From the NCBI GenBank assembly GCA_023053575.1, contig JAKZAP010000007.1, positions 22,903,464-22,967,463 of the forward strand: a stretch of 64,000 bases of DNA, read 5' to 3'. Under the pieces are notes generated by a model. The model searched no databases. It worked only from the letters and a program-made list of their open reading frames with translations, and was not told the origin of the DNA. Each line of letters begins with the position of its first letter. Position 1 is the stretch's first letter. Shown here one piece after another: positions 33,181 through 44,273 of the stretch. The translations under genes were made by a program, and so were the position numbers. This DNA comes from Branchinecta lynchi. Its lineage: Eukaryota > Arthropoda > Branchiopoda > Anostraca > Branchinectidae.

Positions 33181-33404
33181 TACTGCTCTTAACCGCGAAG
33201 TAAAAAAAATACTTTGAAGCAAATTTACGTTTTTATGATCCACTTAGGATCATTTTTGCGCCAAGGGTTTTGCACATCTTAACCGAAGAAAAAAAAAATA
33301 CTTATGACCAGACCGTATTTATTCATGATCTTGAAGGGCCCAGGATCATTTTTGCCAAAGATCAGGTTTAATTAGAAAAGTAAAAATATGTATGATTGAA
33401 TGAA

Positions 33405-34745
33405 TCTATTCCCAACAAATTTGGTAGAAGGGTGATACAACCTCTATCGGTACGTAGAAGGGTTGTACAAGCTCTATCGGCCGATTAGAAGGGTTGTACA
33501 AGCTCTATCGTCCGCGTATTCAGGATACTGCAAGGTTAAATGGTGCGCATCGATGTGTGGAAAGGGTACCAGGGATTGTGGGACAGTCTGTTTCCCCTGG
33601 TAGGGTAAGGTTGATACAACTTTTATAGGTCATGGGCGAGGGGGGGGGGGGGGTACAAGCTGGTCTACTTAGAATGGTAGTACGTGGCTAAATCGCGCAG
33701 ATCGAAGCGTGGAGAGGGTGCCAGTGATAGTACAAACGACTTGTAAACCAACGGTAGGAGGATTTCCATCGCTCACGTAGAAAAGTGGTATAATCTCTCT
33801 CGCCAACATAGAAAGATGGTATCTGGTACTGTCGCGCATTGAAGTGAGATAAAGCATTGTCCTAATTGGTGTAATAAGGCGTATTACCGCGTAAAAGACT
33901 TATTACAGATTCCTCTTTTCCTCGGAGCGCGCTGTAATAAGGTGAATAAGGAGAATAGACTAGCGTTCTATTCTGGCTTATGCAGGGCCAATCAGATCGC
34001 TTGGTTGGTTCGCCAGCGGGCCGAGGAGAGGCGGAGCGTCGTCAGGGTTGCCAAGGAAAGCACAACAGTTCTACTTTGTTGGAAGCTAAAGAAACAACTT
34101 TTCTTAACAAAAACACGTTTTTGTTCTATTACGACGGCTTTTCGTCAGTTCGAGGACCAATGCTGTCCATCCGTTATTTTAATAGCTTTTTTACAGTATA
34201 ATTTGCGTTATATTGTACTCGTGTACTTCAAGTAGTACCAAGAACCTTTTCGGATATTTTTAGAGCTCGAAAAATTGTATTACCTTGGCAACACCGGAAG
34301 CCGCATTGATAAGAACCTCTTGGGTTGTATTTGAACAGGCGTGTGTGTTAAGACGTAGACATCGCGTATAGCGCTATTCACCTTATTACACCAATTAGGA
34401 CAATGCTTAAGGGTGCTAGGAATAGTGAAACGGCCTGTATTGCCGTGATAGGAGGCGATACAAGTTCTATCGCTCACGTCGAAGGGTGGTACAAGGTATA
34501 TCCACAACCGACAAGGATGATACCCGGTTATGTCGCGCGTATCGCAGGGTGATAAGGGTGCCAGGGAAAATAAAACAGTCTGTCTCTCCCCAGAAGGAGA
34601 TATTGAAGATCTCTCGCTCACTTAGAGGGTGATACAATTTTCATTGCCCGCGTAAAAGGACGGTACAAGCTCTCGCGCCAACGTAGAAGGGTGGTGAGTG
34701 AAAGGTATGTAGCGCGCATCAAAGTGCGGGATGGTAATGGCCGGG
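33405..34745. repeat. ~29-bp minisatellite, split by an insertion
   Basis: Units built on agaagggttgtacaagctctatcg, with related unique blocks (cgcgtatcgaag..., gggtgccaggga...). They occur on both sides of the element at 33853-34407 and again at 35345-35480. Confidence 0.65.
33853..34407. mobile_element. Harbinger-like MITE (TSD TAA)
   Basis: Perfect ends AGCATTGTCCTAATTGG...TAATAAGG and complement (over 25 bp), flanked by TAA on both sides. TAA fits the TWA target of PIF/Harbinger elements. No transposase is encoded. Confidence 0.85.
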
Positions 34746-34772
34746 CCCCACTAATCACTATAGTCACACCTG

Positions 34773-35036
34773 AGCCTCGTTTTTGTTGCAATAGCTACTG
34801 CAGCACTTCTTTGCTTTTGCATAATATGCGTTTTTGGATTCACTTTCTTCTTGGTTGAAGCGGCAGCGCTGCAGCATCTTGCAAGGAAGCACGGACTTGG
34901 TCGGGGAGCAAGTCCGTGATTCTCGAGAAGCGCTGCCATCTTCCTCGGAAGCGCTGCAGTGCAAAAACGGATGTAGAAAGAATCAGACCGGAATAGGCCG
35001 AGAAGTGGACCTGCAGCATGCAACACAAACGAGGCT
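34773..35036. mobile_element. MITE family F3, copy 1 (TSD CTG)
   Basis: Ends AGCCTCGTTTTTGTTGCA / GCAACACAAACGAGGCT, with CTG on both sides. The interior has inverted agcgctgc and cacggactt words. The second copy is at 45235-45506. Confidence 0.9.
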
Positions 35037-35563
35037 CTGGTAATAACGACGGTAAGAAGACCGTTTTACGGTCGGAATTAGGAAGAAAAGATGCTGAAAA
35101 CGTAAGATCGTCGAGATGGGAAAACCCATCTCCACCATTCTGAAACGTATCTTTGTAGTGTTTGGACCAATCACAGACCAGAGTCACTGACTTTAGCCAG
35201 TTTTGTTTGCCTTTAAGTGATGATGGTGGTAATATGCCTTGAATTTCTTCGTTCCAGGTGTGGCCAGGATGAGACGTAAGAGTGGGTAATAACCAAATTA
35301 ACAAACCAAATTACGAACAGATGTGACTGAATGTGGCCCGGGCATAAGGGTGTCAGAAACAGTAAGAGATTATTCTCGCCCCGTTAGGAGGGTGATAAAA
35401 GCTCTACCGTGCTCGTAGAAGGTGGTACAATCTGTATCTACCACGTAAAAGATTCGTACAAGGTTTTATTGCGCGTATCCAAGTGTTAAAGAGTGCAAGA
35501 GATCTTGAAATGGTCTTTATCACCTTCTGCGTATGGTTTGGGAATCGCAAGAGATGGCATAAA

Positions 35564-35604
35564 AATAATGAGCATTGGAATGATATAGTCCAATGCTCAT
35601 TATT
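35564..35604. repeat. Perfect 16-bp hairpin next to exon 4
   Basis: Arms AATAATGAGCATTGGA and complement, 9-base loop, ending 58 bp before exon 4. Confidence 0.8.
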
Positions 35605-35661
35605 AGTTGAACTGGAAGTAGGCCTTGAATTCCAATGGCTAAATGGGTTTTTCGATTTCAG

Positions 35662-35852
35662 TGCCTCAACGCAGATGCCAAACACGTCGTCGAAGACGTC
35701 AATGCTGCCGTGAAAGTCGCCATACATCTGCAGACGTCGAATACAGCCGCGGGACGTGTCAACAGCAGGCATAAACAACTTGCCTCGCTCCTGAACAGAT
35801 GCTTCGACGACATTGAAGCATTCGTCCTCAAGATTCAGGAAGCAAGCAAAAG
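35662..35852 (+). CDS. EPS8: Gene 2 exon 4: PTB C-terminal helix and linker into four-helix region
   Basis: Acceptor ttttcgatttcag, 63 codons plus two bases, donor AAAAG|GTATCG. CLNADAKHVVEDVNAAV matches the C-terminal PTB helix that follows LFQ in EPS8. LNRCFDDIEAFVLKIQEASK matches the vertebrate LNHILDDIEFFITKLQKAAE helix. The long Pro-rich insert between these two parts in vertebrates is reduced to about 20 residues here. The split Arg codon is completed by exon 5. Confidence 0.88.
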
Positions 35853-37428
35853 GTATCGTACACATTCTCAAGGACGTCTCAGACGGTGTTCGCTGAGTTC
35901 GCGAAGTCTTTCGCATACGCGAAAGACTGATAACCTGCTTAAAAGACGTTCAAGTTTAGTCATCTTCTTTCGCCAAGTTCAATTGATTGACCAGTAGGAG
36001 AGGAGATCCAAAATAGTTTTCTTAAAAAAATGTCAAAATTTAGAATAAGAAGACTGAAAAAAGCTGGTAGGAAGAAATGTGGAAAGTATGCCACGCATAG
36101 TCTCGTGAAGTAAACACGGTAATATGTAGTTTATACGTATGCAGTTGTTAGTTATTTTGTCATTTGTTTGACCCTAGTTGGTCGTATCCTAATTTAAATA
36201 AATAAATAAAGAAAGTAAATACTCGTCTAAGTACGGCAAACTTTACGAATCTTACGAATGTCGTCTGTGTCCTTCAGGCGACTTTACGAATACTTTGTCT
36301 ACATGCGCGATGAGAGGAAAAGTGTTCAATTTATTACTTTCATCCCTCAAATCAATCAATCCCTCAAAGGGGAGTAGACTGACTACTCCCCTGTCAATCA
36401 ACGAACTGGCCGGGCTCCGACCTGGACTTTGGACTAATCAAATCCGGCTCCGATGAAATCCGCCATGAACTAGTGCATGTTGATCCACTTTAAAACTATA
36501 ATGGGTCCTGGCTATCAGTCTTAACGAGCAAGAACTGTCAGTGTGGAGAATCCCGTTCTATAACCGAAGAACAGAGCTGATACTAAACTTTGGAGAAAAA
36601 AAATGTTGGCAAATAAGAACAACCGATCATTGCCCACCCCCTCCCCCCTGATGCTCCGAAAAATAGTAGGACAAGATAGCAAAACAAACTAGTGCCTGTC
36701 AGAGGACGAACTTCAAGGTTCATGAACTCGTTTGTGCCCTTTTCTTACAGAGATTTTTAACAAAGTGAATAATTCGTGTAATTTATTTATTTTATTATTC
36801 AATTCAATTCAGTTCAATTCAAATAATTTATTTCCTCCAGAAATCGGAGAGTAAAAAACATAGTAAACACATACATAACTGGCCAAAAATATACAACTAA
36901 AACTATGACATAACAAGGTCGTATCGCATAAAACAGACCAACAAGCAAATATCAAACAAAATAAAATAAATAAATAAAATGTATGCGTTATAACTCAACC
37001 ATCAGCTACAGCCTCAATGAGGTTGTGATGGATTCGAGGAATTTTAGAAAGAAAATTAGCATGTTTTTGTTTTATGATATCTATTGGGTTTTTTAATTGA
37101 CATGTCTCCATCATAAAAGAATTCGACTCAAATTTTGATATCCGACAAAGATATTTAGCAAAGTTGAAGTTGGTAGTTTTGATGTGAGAGAAATTACTCG
37201 ATGTGAAAAAAGGAAGTAAAGAACAGAAAAAAGGGCCTGAGGAAGAGCAACAGTATTAAAAACTTTAAAAGACAGATAATCGCGAAGTGATATTACTGCC
37301 CCAAAGCTTGCTGCAATCCTACAATTACTGTATGACCAGCGTAATTTAGCATCTTGTGACGAAGAAAGCTACGAAGTTGGTTTGTCAATAAACGATTTGA
37401 TTGATTGATTTATTGATTGTTTTCCCAG
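35853..37428. other. Gene 2 intron 4: three LINE tails
   Basis: LINE 3' ends: about 36120-36215 (tcgtatcctaatttaaat then (AAAT)n), 36780-36850 (- strand, (AATTC)n-like) and 37355-37418 (+ strand, (GATT)n). The stretches 36216-36779 and 36851-37354 show nothing further. Confidence 0.5.
37355..37418 (+). mobile_element. LINE 3' tail (GATT)n abutting exon 5
   Basis: ggtttgtcaataaacgattt then tgattgattgatttattgatt, ending 10 bp before the acceptor of exon 5. Confidence 0.6.
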
Positions 37429-37540
37429 GCCAGTTTCGCTCCCGGGAGCGAAGGGAGATGCCAGTCTATCGATCGTCCTGCCCCCACAGAAGGACTTCAT
37501 TGACGTATATCAGAAGCACAAGCTTTGCTTCAACCTGCTG
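37429..37540 (+). CDS. EPS8: Gene 2 exon 5: middle segment
   Basis: 112 nt: one base to finish Arg, then 37 codons, donor CTG|GTAAGT. LPPQKDFIDVYQKHKLCFNL matches PPPPDEFLDCFQKFKHGFNL of EPS8. The Lys-rich stretch before it in vertebrates is missing. The acceptor tract (ttgattgttttcccag) is continuous with a (GATT)n LINE tail. Confidence 0.88.
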
Positions 37541-38309
37541 GTAAGTTCATCAGTGCAAAAAAATGGGGAGAAATCAGTACGAAGGATTATTCCGAACACA
37601 ACTTTACCTTCTTTTCTCCCCGATCGTGACATCAACAAATATGACAAACTATAATAGCCAATTTCTACCCATTCGGGCAATTCGACCATCTTCTTTGTCG
37701 GCTGATATAATATTCATTAGTTTTCCTCTACTCTTTAAGGGCTTCACGTTTTGTTCACCGACGATTGATATTGAAATTGTATTAATGTTTTTGCTAATTT
37801 CTTTTTAGTAATTCGCATTTCAAGCAAACGGATCAAGAACAAATTACTTTACTTGTGTTGGTTCGTAATAGGACACTGAAGGACGTGAACTGCGCAGTAC
37901 AAATTTGTGTAGTGCGCGATTTGAACGAGCGGGAATCCAAATCCGACCCAGGAATCGCCCTCCCGGGATTCACTATAACGAGATATCCAACACCGGTTTA
38001 TTTATTTATTTTATTTATTTATTTCAAAATATAGCCAACTGGGGCTGCTACATACCTCCGCGTCCAGGCGTCCGGTGCGGACGTGCCATGTTTCACCCCG
38101 TGCTCGGGTCAGAAGGCCTCCAGACTCGAACCTTGGCCAACCCACAAGTGTGAATCCAAATCCGACCCGGGAATCGCCCTCCTAGTGTTCCCATTAACGG
38201 GATTTTCAAACCCGGTTTAACCTGCGGGTCCAGGCGTAGTAACTATCCCAGTGATCTATCTACTGAACTCGCAAGAGGCTGCGAAGATTGTATGAAGTTT
38301 TACTGAACT

Positions 38310-38960
38310 CTGAAGAGCTTGTCGTTCCAGTTTCCCGCACGGACATACAGGTGCTCAGTCCAGTTAAAATACCCGAAAGAACAAGAGCTACGTGCTCAGA
38401 TAGCACTTTTTACGAGTAGTTGGTGCAAGAAAGTAGATGAGAATGTCACAAAATCTCCCTTCAACCCCCCTAGGTTCAGACTACAAATAGGATATCTAGT
38501 TTCACTCGAATCTGAGTATTTCCGGCATTGCCTCGGATTATCTAGGGCAGATTACTTTTCCCCCTTCTAAGTTTAGATCCACTCGTTTGATCCCTAGACC
38601 TGCCACCCTATTTGCGGCCCCCCCGCCAACTCCCCGTGCAATAGGCAGTTTGGGATCATAATAGATCATCTAAAGCATCTTATCATACCGAAGATCAAGT
38701 TTCACTCGAATCTGATAATTTTTCGGGAAATTCAGGTACCCCCCCCCCCGCCCTGGCTCTAACTCGGTCCGGACCCTAAAAGGATGCTAGTCATATAATC
38801 TCCGGGACTCCCCCTCCAACTCCCCCCACTGTGACCTATTCGAATACACAAAGTTCGCATCTCTGACATCTCCTTTTCCCGTACACCAAGTTTGACTCGA
38901 ATCGGAGAATATCTACAAATTTCCGGTTCTCGCTTCATCCCCCCCCAACAGTGGCCTGAT
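38310..38960. repeat. 'gatgaaacttggt' repeat, inverted copy
   Basis: Reads aagtttcactcgaatctg, ccccctccaactcccc and ggatccgg-like words, the complement of the arrays at 13440 and 32165. A C run lies near 38742. Confidence 0.6.
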
Positions 38961-40030
38961 CCGGACTGGACGCCAAATAGCGAATCTGGGATAAATATAA
39001 GGTTTGAAGCCAAGCTGACCATTCATTTCAAATAAAATAGAAAAAACGAGATTTTCGGTTTTTTTTTCTTGATCAGCTAGTTACCCCTCCAAGATGATGT
39101 GCGAGGGATAAAGAAAACTTCGGATATTTCGGTTGCAAACCGTCCTCAGCGAAAGAAACACAACTAAATCATAAAATCCACCAAAATCACAACATGAAAA
39201 CGATGCGGGACCAACAGACAATAAGACGACATGTAACTAAAACCAGAAGAACGATGCGGACCGAACGACATGCAGATAAAAATAAAATAACGAGAGGTAA
39301 AATGTGCATGTTCAAAGTGTATATGTACAAATCTGTGATTATTTACAATTCTGAATTCGGTGGATATTTACAATTTACCATCCGTCTGGGAAAGCGCAGA
39401 AGCTTTCACCCAGACAACGGCCCACTAAAAAAAAAAACATAATATGTTTGACATCTCCTTTTCCCGTACACCAAGTTTGACTCGAATCGGAGAATATCTA
39501 CAAATTTCCGGTTCTCGCTTCATCCCCACCCAACAGTGGCCTGATCCGGACCGGACGCCAAATAGCGAATCTGGGATAAATATAAGGTTTGAAGCCAAGC
39601 TGACCATTCATTTCAAATAAAATAGAAAAAACGAGATTTTCGGGGGTTTTTTTTTCTTGATCAGCTAGTTACCCCTCCAAGATGATGTGCGAGGGATAAA
39701 GAAAATTTCGGATATTTCGGTTGCAAACCGTCCTCAGCGAAAGAAACACAACTAAATCATAAAATCCACCACAATCACAACATGAAAACGATGCGGGACC
39801 AACAGACAATAAGACGACATGTAACTAAAACCAGAAGAACGATGCGGACCGAACGACATGCAGATAAAAATAAAATAACGAGAGGTAAAATGTGCGTGTT
39901 CAAAGTGTATATATACAAATCTGTGATTATTTACAATTCTGAATTCGGTGGATATTTACAATTTACCATCCGTCTGGGAAAGCGCAGAAGCTTTCACCCA
40001 GAAAACGGCCCACTAAAAAAAAAACATAAT
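38860..40030. repeat. Recent 588-bp tandem duplication
   Basis: Unit 38860-39447 is repeated at 39448-40030 with only a few differences (for example gtgcatg/gtgcgtg). Each unit has gacatctccttttcccgtac, one arm of the palindromic element, and an 80-codon frame without recognised motif. Confidence 0.9.
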
Positions 40031-40040
40031 ATGTTTGACC

Positions 40041-40121
40041 ACTTTGAATAAAACCTTCCACAGAACTGTGGAACTCAGTTCACCACAGAACTCCAGTTCT
40101 GTGGAAGGTTTTATTCAAAGT
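40041..40121. repeat. Perfect 28-bp hairpin
   Basis: Arms ACTTTGAATAAAACCTTCC... (28 bp) and exact complement around a 25-base loop that itself repeats agaact words. It lies between the duplicated units and the inverted arm at 40130-40200. Confidence 0.85.
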
Positions 40122-40254
40122 TAAGGTTTTATTTATCCCTCGCACATCATCTTGGAGGGGTAAGTAGCTGATCGAGAAAAAAACCCGAAAATCTCGTTTT
40201 TTGTTTTTGTTTTTTGAAAATGGGATATCTGGCCCGTTAGGTTTTTGTGCACGT

Positions 40255-41330
40255 CAGAAAGCTTTAGGTCCCCCCTCCAACTCCCCCAAACCATGGGTGC
40301 ATGTGGTTCGAACACATATTTTGCAGAACTGTAGGCCATCAGTTTTTATCACCCATAGAGTTTCATCGTATCGGACCATCCGTTCGTAACCTAAGGAAGT
40401 CAGTAGATTCCGGACTCCCCTTCCCTTAAATCCCTCAAAAATTGTCGGATCCAGAAACGGAAGTTTTCCTAGGGATTTGTGTCCAGTCCTTAAGTCTATT
40501 TGGTCGGGTCACTAATATCCCCACCAAGTTTCATCATTTTTTGGCACATCTGGAAATCTCCTCCCAAAGAGCCCCGATATGATCTGGTTTGTCAAGGACC
40601 TATGGCTATGCTTATTCTTCCCACCAAATTCCATCCCGTTCCCTCGACTCTGAGTATTTCATGAGATTTCCGGTGCCCCCCTCCAACTCACTCACAAGTC
40701 TCGGATCCTGTCCGGGCTTGACGTGGAACATCTGAGATGATAGCTTTTTCCAAGTTTCATTCAAATCCGGTCACCGTTCAAAAGTTATGGATGGCGCTAG
40801 ATTCCGGATTCCCCACCCCTTCAATTCCCCCCCCACGATGGTCGGATCGGGGAAACGACATCCTCAAGGCAGTTTGTTCGGGTCCCTGATATGCCTACCA
40901 AGTTTCATCGTCCTAGTAGACTACCGAACTTGCAGGATCATTGATTTCCAGACCCCCACACTCCCCCCAGTGCCCGAATCCGGTCTGGTTGTGTCAACGA
41001 TGCATCTAGGACTTGTGCATGTTCTTCCCACCAAGTTTCGCCCCGATCCCTTAACTCTAAGAGTTTCCCAAGATTTCCAGGTCTCCCCTCCAACTCCCCC
41101 CAATGTCGTCGTATCCGATCTGGATTTGAAGTGGGTCGTCCGAGACACGAGATCTTTTCATATAACAAGGTTCATTAAGATCCGATCACCTGTTTGAAAG
41201 TTATACACAGATCAGTTTCCCAGATTCCCCCTCCCTCCACTCCCTTCAGATGGTAGGATCCGGTAACTGGCTATTTCCAAGTTAATCTGGTCGGATCACT
41301 GACACGTCTGCCAAGTTTCATCGTCCTAGC
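40255..41330. repeat. 'gatgaaacttggt' repeat array, inverted
   Basis: Several units with caccaagtttcatc, ccctccaactccccc and gatccgg. Same family as 13440, 32165, 38310 and 47770. Confidence 0.65.
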
Positions 41331-41334
41331 TTAT

Positions 41335-41775
41335 AGGAGGGTTTTCACGAGCTGGAAAGCAAAGTCGGAATCACTTTCCAATGGTTTTCGCGCTACTTCG
41401 GAAAGTTGCCGAACTTTCCATTCCGGTTTTCGCGCTTTGGAAACCAAAGCAGCTTTCCCGGAAAGTGATTCACGAGGTTAGTGGAAAGCTTCGCCGAAAG
41501 TTGAGATGTTTCGGCGGGAGTTTCAAAGATGTGGAAAAGGTATCACTAATAAATAAAGAAAAATGGCAAGCGTTATTAAGAACCGTTCATTGAACCATAT
41601 TTATTCGAAAAAGTTTTTGATTCAACATTTGCCCTGCGATATCAGCTTTCCATGCGTTTTCGCGATCAATCCAGAGGAAAAGTGGAAAGTTATTCCAGGA
41701 ATTGGCCTTCCCATAGTTCTCGCGATGTGCTTCGCTCGCAAGAAAGTGATTCCAAGATCTCGCGAAAACCCTCCT
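41335..41775. mobile_element. MITE family F6 (TSD TAT)
   Basis: Ends AGGAGGGTTTTCACGAG / CTCGCGAAAACCCTCCT, with TAT on both sides. The interior is full of cggaaagt and tttcgcg words in both orientations. Confidence 0.85.
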
Positions 41776-41974
41776 TATATGGAAGTGAGCGAACTAGCAG
41801 AAGCCAGACCGACATACCGACGGACGGACAGAAATTTCGATCGCTATATGGCAGGGTCTGAACTGTGAAAAGACTGTCCATGCGAAGATTAGAGTAGAGA
41901 GGAAAAGCATGAGAACAACTGTGAAAGGACAATAGTATAGTGCGCTTGCAGGCCCATATCCAGGAAATTTTTTC

Positions 41975-42135
41975 GGGGGGGGGGGGGGTGCCTCGCGGGG
42001 GGGTTATTGCCTGCTGATCGGACAAAAAAGTAAAAAAAAACTAGATAGATCAGAGGGAAAAGTCTATAAAAATCATTATTTTTGTATGTTTCGGGGGGGG
42101 GGGGGGGGTCAACCCCCTACCCCTCCCCTGGATAC
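41975..42135. repeat. Twin G-run repeat
   Basis: ttttttcg plus 14 G, and gtttcg plus 16 G, followed by ccctacccctcccctggata. Looks like a G/C-rich repeat end. Confidence 0.5.
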
Positions 42136-42269
42136 GGCTATGTGCGCTTGTTATTGAGAAGGAAAATTGTAGAATAGTGTCATGTTTCGGTTGCCCTTCA
42201 AAGTCTATGGGAGCCGGCTACGGTATCAGCGATCAGCCGCAGCAAATGCATTAGGCTAGAGTTCTATAA

Positions 42270-42365
42270 CTTGCGTTTTTGCAGATACCATGGTATCTGA
42301 TACCACGGTAACTGGTTCTGCATTTTGTAATTTTTGAACTTACCGTGGTATCTGATACTACGGTT
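42270..42365. repeat. Palindromic repeat, GGTATCTGATACCACGGT
   Basis: cagataccatggtatctgat and accgtggtatctgatactac, a shorter copy of 28815-28985. Confidence 0.65.
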
Positions 42366-42454
42366 GCTTTGCAAAAAATGACAATTGACAAATTTGCGCT
42401 TTTTGAAGTGCTTTGCAGGGTACGCCACTAACCCTCACCCCAAACCAAACAGTA

Positions 42455-42525
42455 GGCCCAAACGAGACTCGAACCAGCGACCCTTCACTTGAGAGCCCAA
42501 TTCGCTAACCAATCGATCAGGATGG
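42455..42525 (-). other. tRNA-like SINE head
   Basis: On the - strand it reads TGATCGATTGG (A-box-like), then after about 32 bases GGTTCGAGTCT (B box). Spacing fits a tRNA-derived pol III promoter. Stems do not fold into a clean tRNA, so a SINE or tRNA pseudogene is likely. Confidence 0.5.
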
Positions 42526-43039
42526 TAGTCAGCTTCAGAAACTGTACTGAAAGAGCAGGGCTATTCAGAAAACCTTGCCTTCTGAACTGGAATGAAGCAC
42601 ACTTTTGAAAATACCAACGCGTCCGATCTTCCGAATAAAATTAGTCAACGCTTAAAAACCAGTGTGTTTAAATTACTCTTTACGTTCTCGAGCACAATTT
42701 AGAGGTTTAGCTGAAAAGCGATCGTTTAATTGGGTACATTGCATTATTTGGTTCTATGTTAGTTCTATGGTTCTACGTTCACAACATCGTCGACGGCCTC
42801 ACGACGAAAATTCTGCTATGACGCGGAAAATTTTAATATCAATACAAATCAAGGATCGACTAAAAGCAGTAAAGGAAAGGCAAGAGAAAAGCAGGCAAAG
42901 ATACTAAAACCAGGAAGGGCAAACTAAAACGGGGAAAGAATTACCAGAAATCGAGGTTTCAAAAAACTGGCAAGCCTGTTTCAGTGGCCAGTGATTAGCT
43001 TGATGAGCCCTGCCCACTGCGTGAACACTTATTCTTCGT

Positions 43040-43250
43040 AAAACATTTTCGCCAAGCATACAATACAGGTACAAACGCACAGAGGTACCACTAATACGAC
43101 AAGGAAAGCTCATTACGTGAGAAACGATTATTCAATGAATAGCAGGGAAACGAAGTAACGTATTTCATAATGTCTTCAAGCCTATTTGTGTGGATGGAGT
43201 GATGGATAACTAGATTGTCTTATCTCTTCCCTTTTCGGTTAAACATAACG
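43040..43250. repeat. Dispersed repeat F9, copy 3
   Basis: cgcacagaggtacca, ggataactagattg. A further piece of the family lies at 42755-42840. Confidence 0.6.
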
Positions 43251-43286
43251 AGTGTTTGGAGGAATTCAGATTCGCTCCTTAGCATT

Positions 43287-43541
43287 AGTTGCGTTTTTGA
43301 TCCGAATTCTCCGTTATGTTTTGTTGCTGTTGCTGTTGACCAATCAGGGAGGAGCACGGAGAGCGGAGAATCGAGAATTCACCATCGGGGCAACTTCTCG
43401 ATTCTGCAGAATCTAGAGGCTTTCTCAATTCTGGCAAAAACGCAAGGAAAGGAGAATTCGCTTGATCTGAATAGTCAAAAAACGCGAGATAGGAGAATTG
43501 CGAGGAGAATCGCAAGGGGAAATCGGATAAAAAACGCAACT
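43287..43541. mobile_element. MITE family F4, copy 2 (TSD ATT)
   Basis: Ends AGTTGCGTTTTTGATCC / GGATAAAAAACGCAACT, with ATT on both sides. It ends 65 bp before exon 6. Confidence 0.9.
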
Positions 43542-43606
43542 ATTCTCTCTAAAAAGGGTCCAGTATCACAGTTTTACTGACTGTTTCTATTCTGTTTATA
43601 TTTTAG

Positions 43607-43830
43607 TCTCGGATGAAGGATTCGCTCCAGAGTCCCAACGCGCCCGATCTTGTCCACGTCCTCTTCAGTACCTTAAGCACAGTTCACACCATCTCCCAAG
43701 ATTACCGACTCCCAACCACCGTCGTGTCACCACTATTAACGCAAGATACCATTGACTTCCTTTACTCCTGCTTGAAGAGTGACCAGGTGGCGCTGTGGCA
43801 TTCCCTGGGTGACGCATGGAACGTCCCAAG
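43607..43830 (+). CDS. EPS8: Gene 2 exon 6: conserved central core
   Basis: Acceptor ctgtttatattttag, 74 codons plus two bases, donor CCAAG|GTAACT. APDLVHVLFSTLSTV, VVSPLLTQDTIDFLYS and LWHSLGDAWNVPR align closely with AADLVHFLFTPLN, SVLSPLLNKDTIDFLN and LWMSLGGTWMKAR of EPS8. This core gives some of the best evidence for orthology. A MITE (43287-43541) ends 65 bp upstream. Confidence 0.92.
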
Positions 43831-43916
43831 GTAACTGTTGTCCAGAGTCCATACAGTACATCAACTTTTCACAGAAGTACTAAGCATCAAGTACTTCCTA
43901 ATTTTGCTTTGGTTTC

Positions 43917-44273
43917 AGCAAGAACAAAAAAGACCCGGAACCTCTGTCCTTTGTAATACGACCATGCGGAGTCGAATAAATCCCTGTATCCTGCCGATGC
44001 CGATCATAGTTCATTATATCTCGGAATAGCTATATCACAGTAAAGACCTGAAGAAGACATTTCCAAAGTAAAAGCCGATTGGTTGTCTGGTCGCGCTGTA
44101 GAGCGGATCAGCGCGCCTCCTGCACTAATTCCTCTGATATTTGGGCAGAAGAGGCAAGTAGACTGATAGCAATTGTGAGCTCAGCAAATACATCTAACTC
44201 AGCTCAGTTTTGTCGGGGTATCCGTAGTGGCTAAATGGGACCAAAGACGGAGGTTCTAGCTTATTTGTTCTTG
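43917..44273. mobile_element. MITE, ACAAATAATCAGATAG family
   Basis: Ends GCAAGAACAAA / TTTGTTCTTGC. The interior has cctctgtcctttg ... ggaggttctagctt shared with 22266. It starts 86 bp after exon 6. Confidence 0.65.

Larger units (their letters stand above)
29679..35661. other. Gene 2 intron 3: repeat-filled
   Basis: Unassigned stretches are 30591-30965, 31574-32164 and 35040-35344. In the last, a - strand frame of 154 codons overlaps the MITE at 34773 and has no recognised motif. Confidence 0.5.
37541..43606. other. Gene 2 intron 5: repeat-filled
   Basis: 37541-37900 is plain. 37980-38260 has a - strand LINE-type (AAAT)n tail and a duplicated aatccaaatccgaccc segment. 41780-41960 and 42530-42750 hold nothing recognised. 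Confidence 0.5.

Noticed and set aside
33405..33530. Regular short repeats that could recall a CRISPR array
   Set aside because: Degenerate ~29-bp minisatellite with no spacers, in animal DNA.
34840..35304. 154-codon open frame on the - strand
   Set aside because: Half of it lies inside MITE F3 and the rest has no motif, splice logic or counterpart; an open frame by chance.
39194..40051. Duplicated 82-89 codon frames as a gene pair
   Set aside because: Part of a 588-bp repeat unit tied to a palindromic element; near identity reflects recent duplication, not selection.
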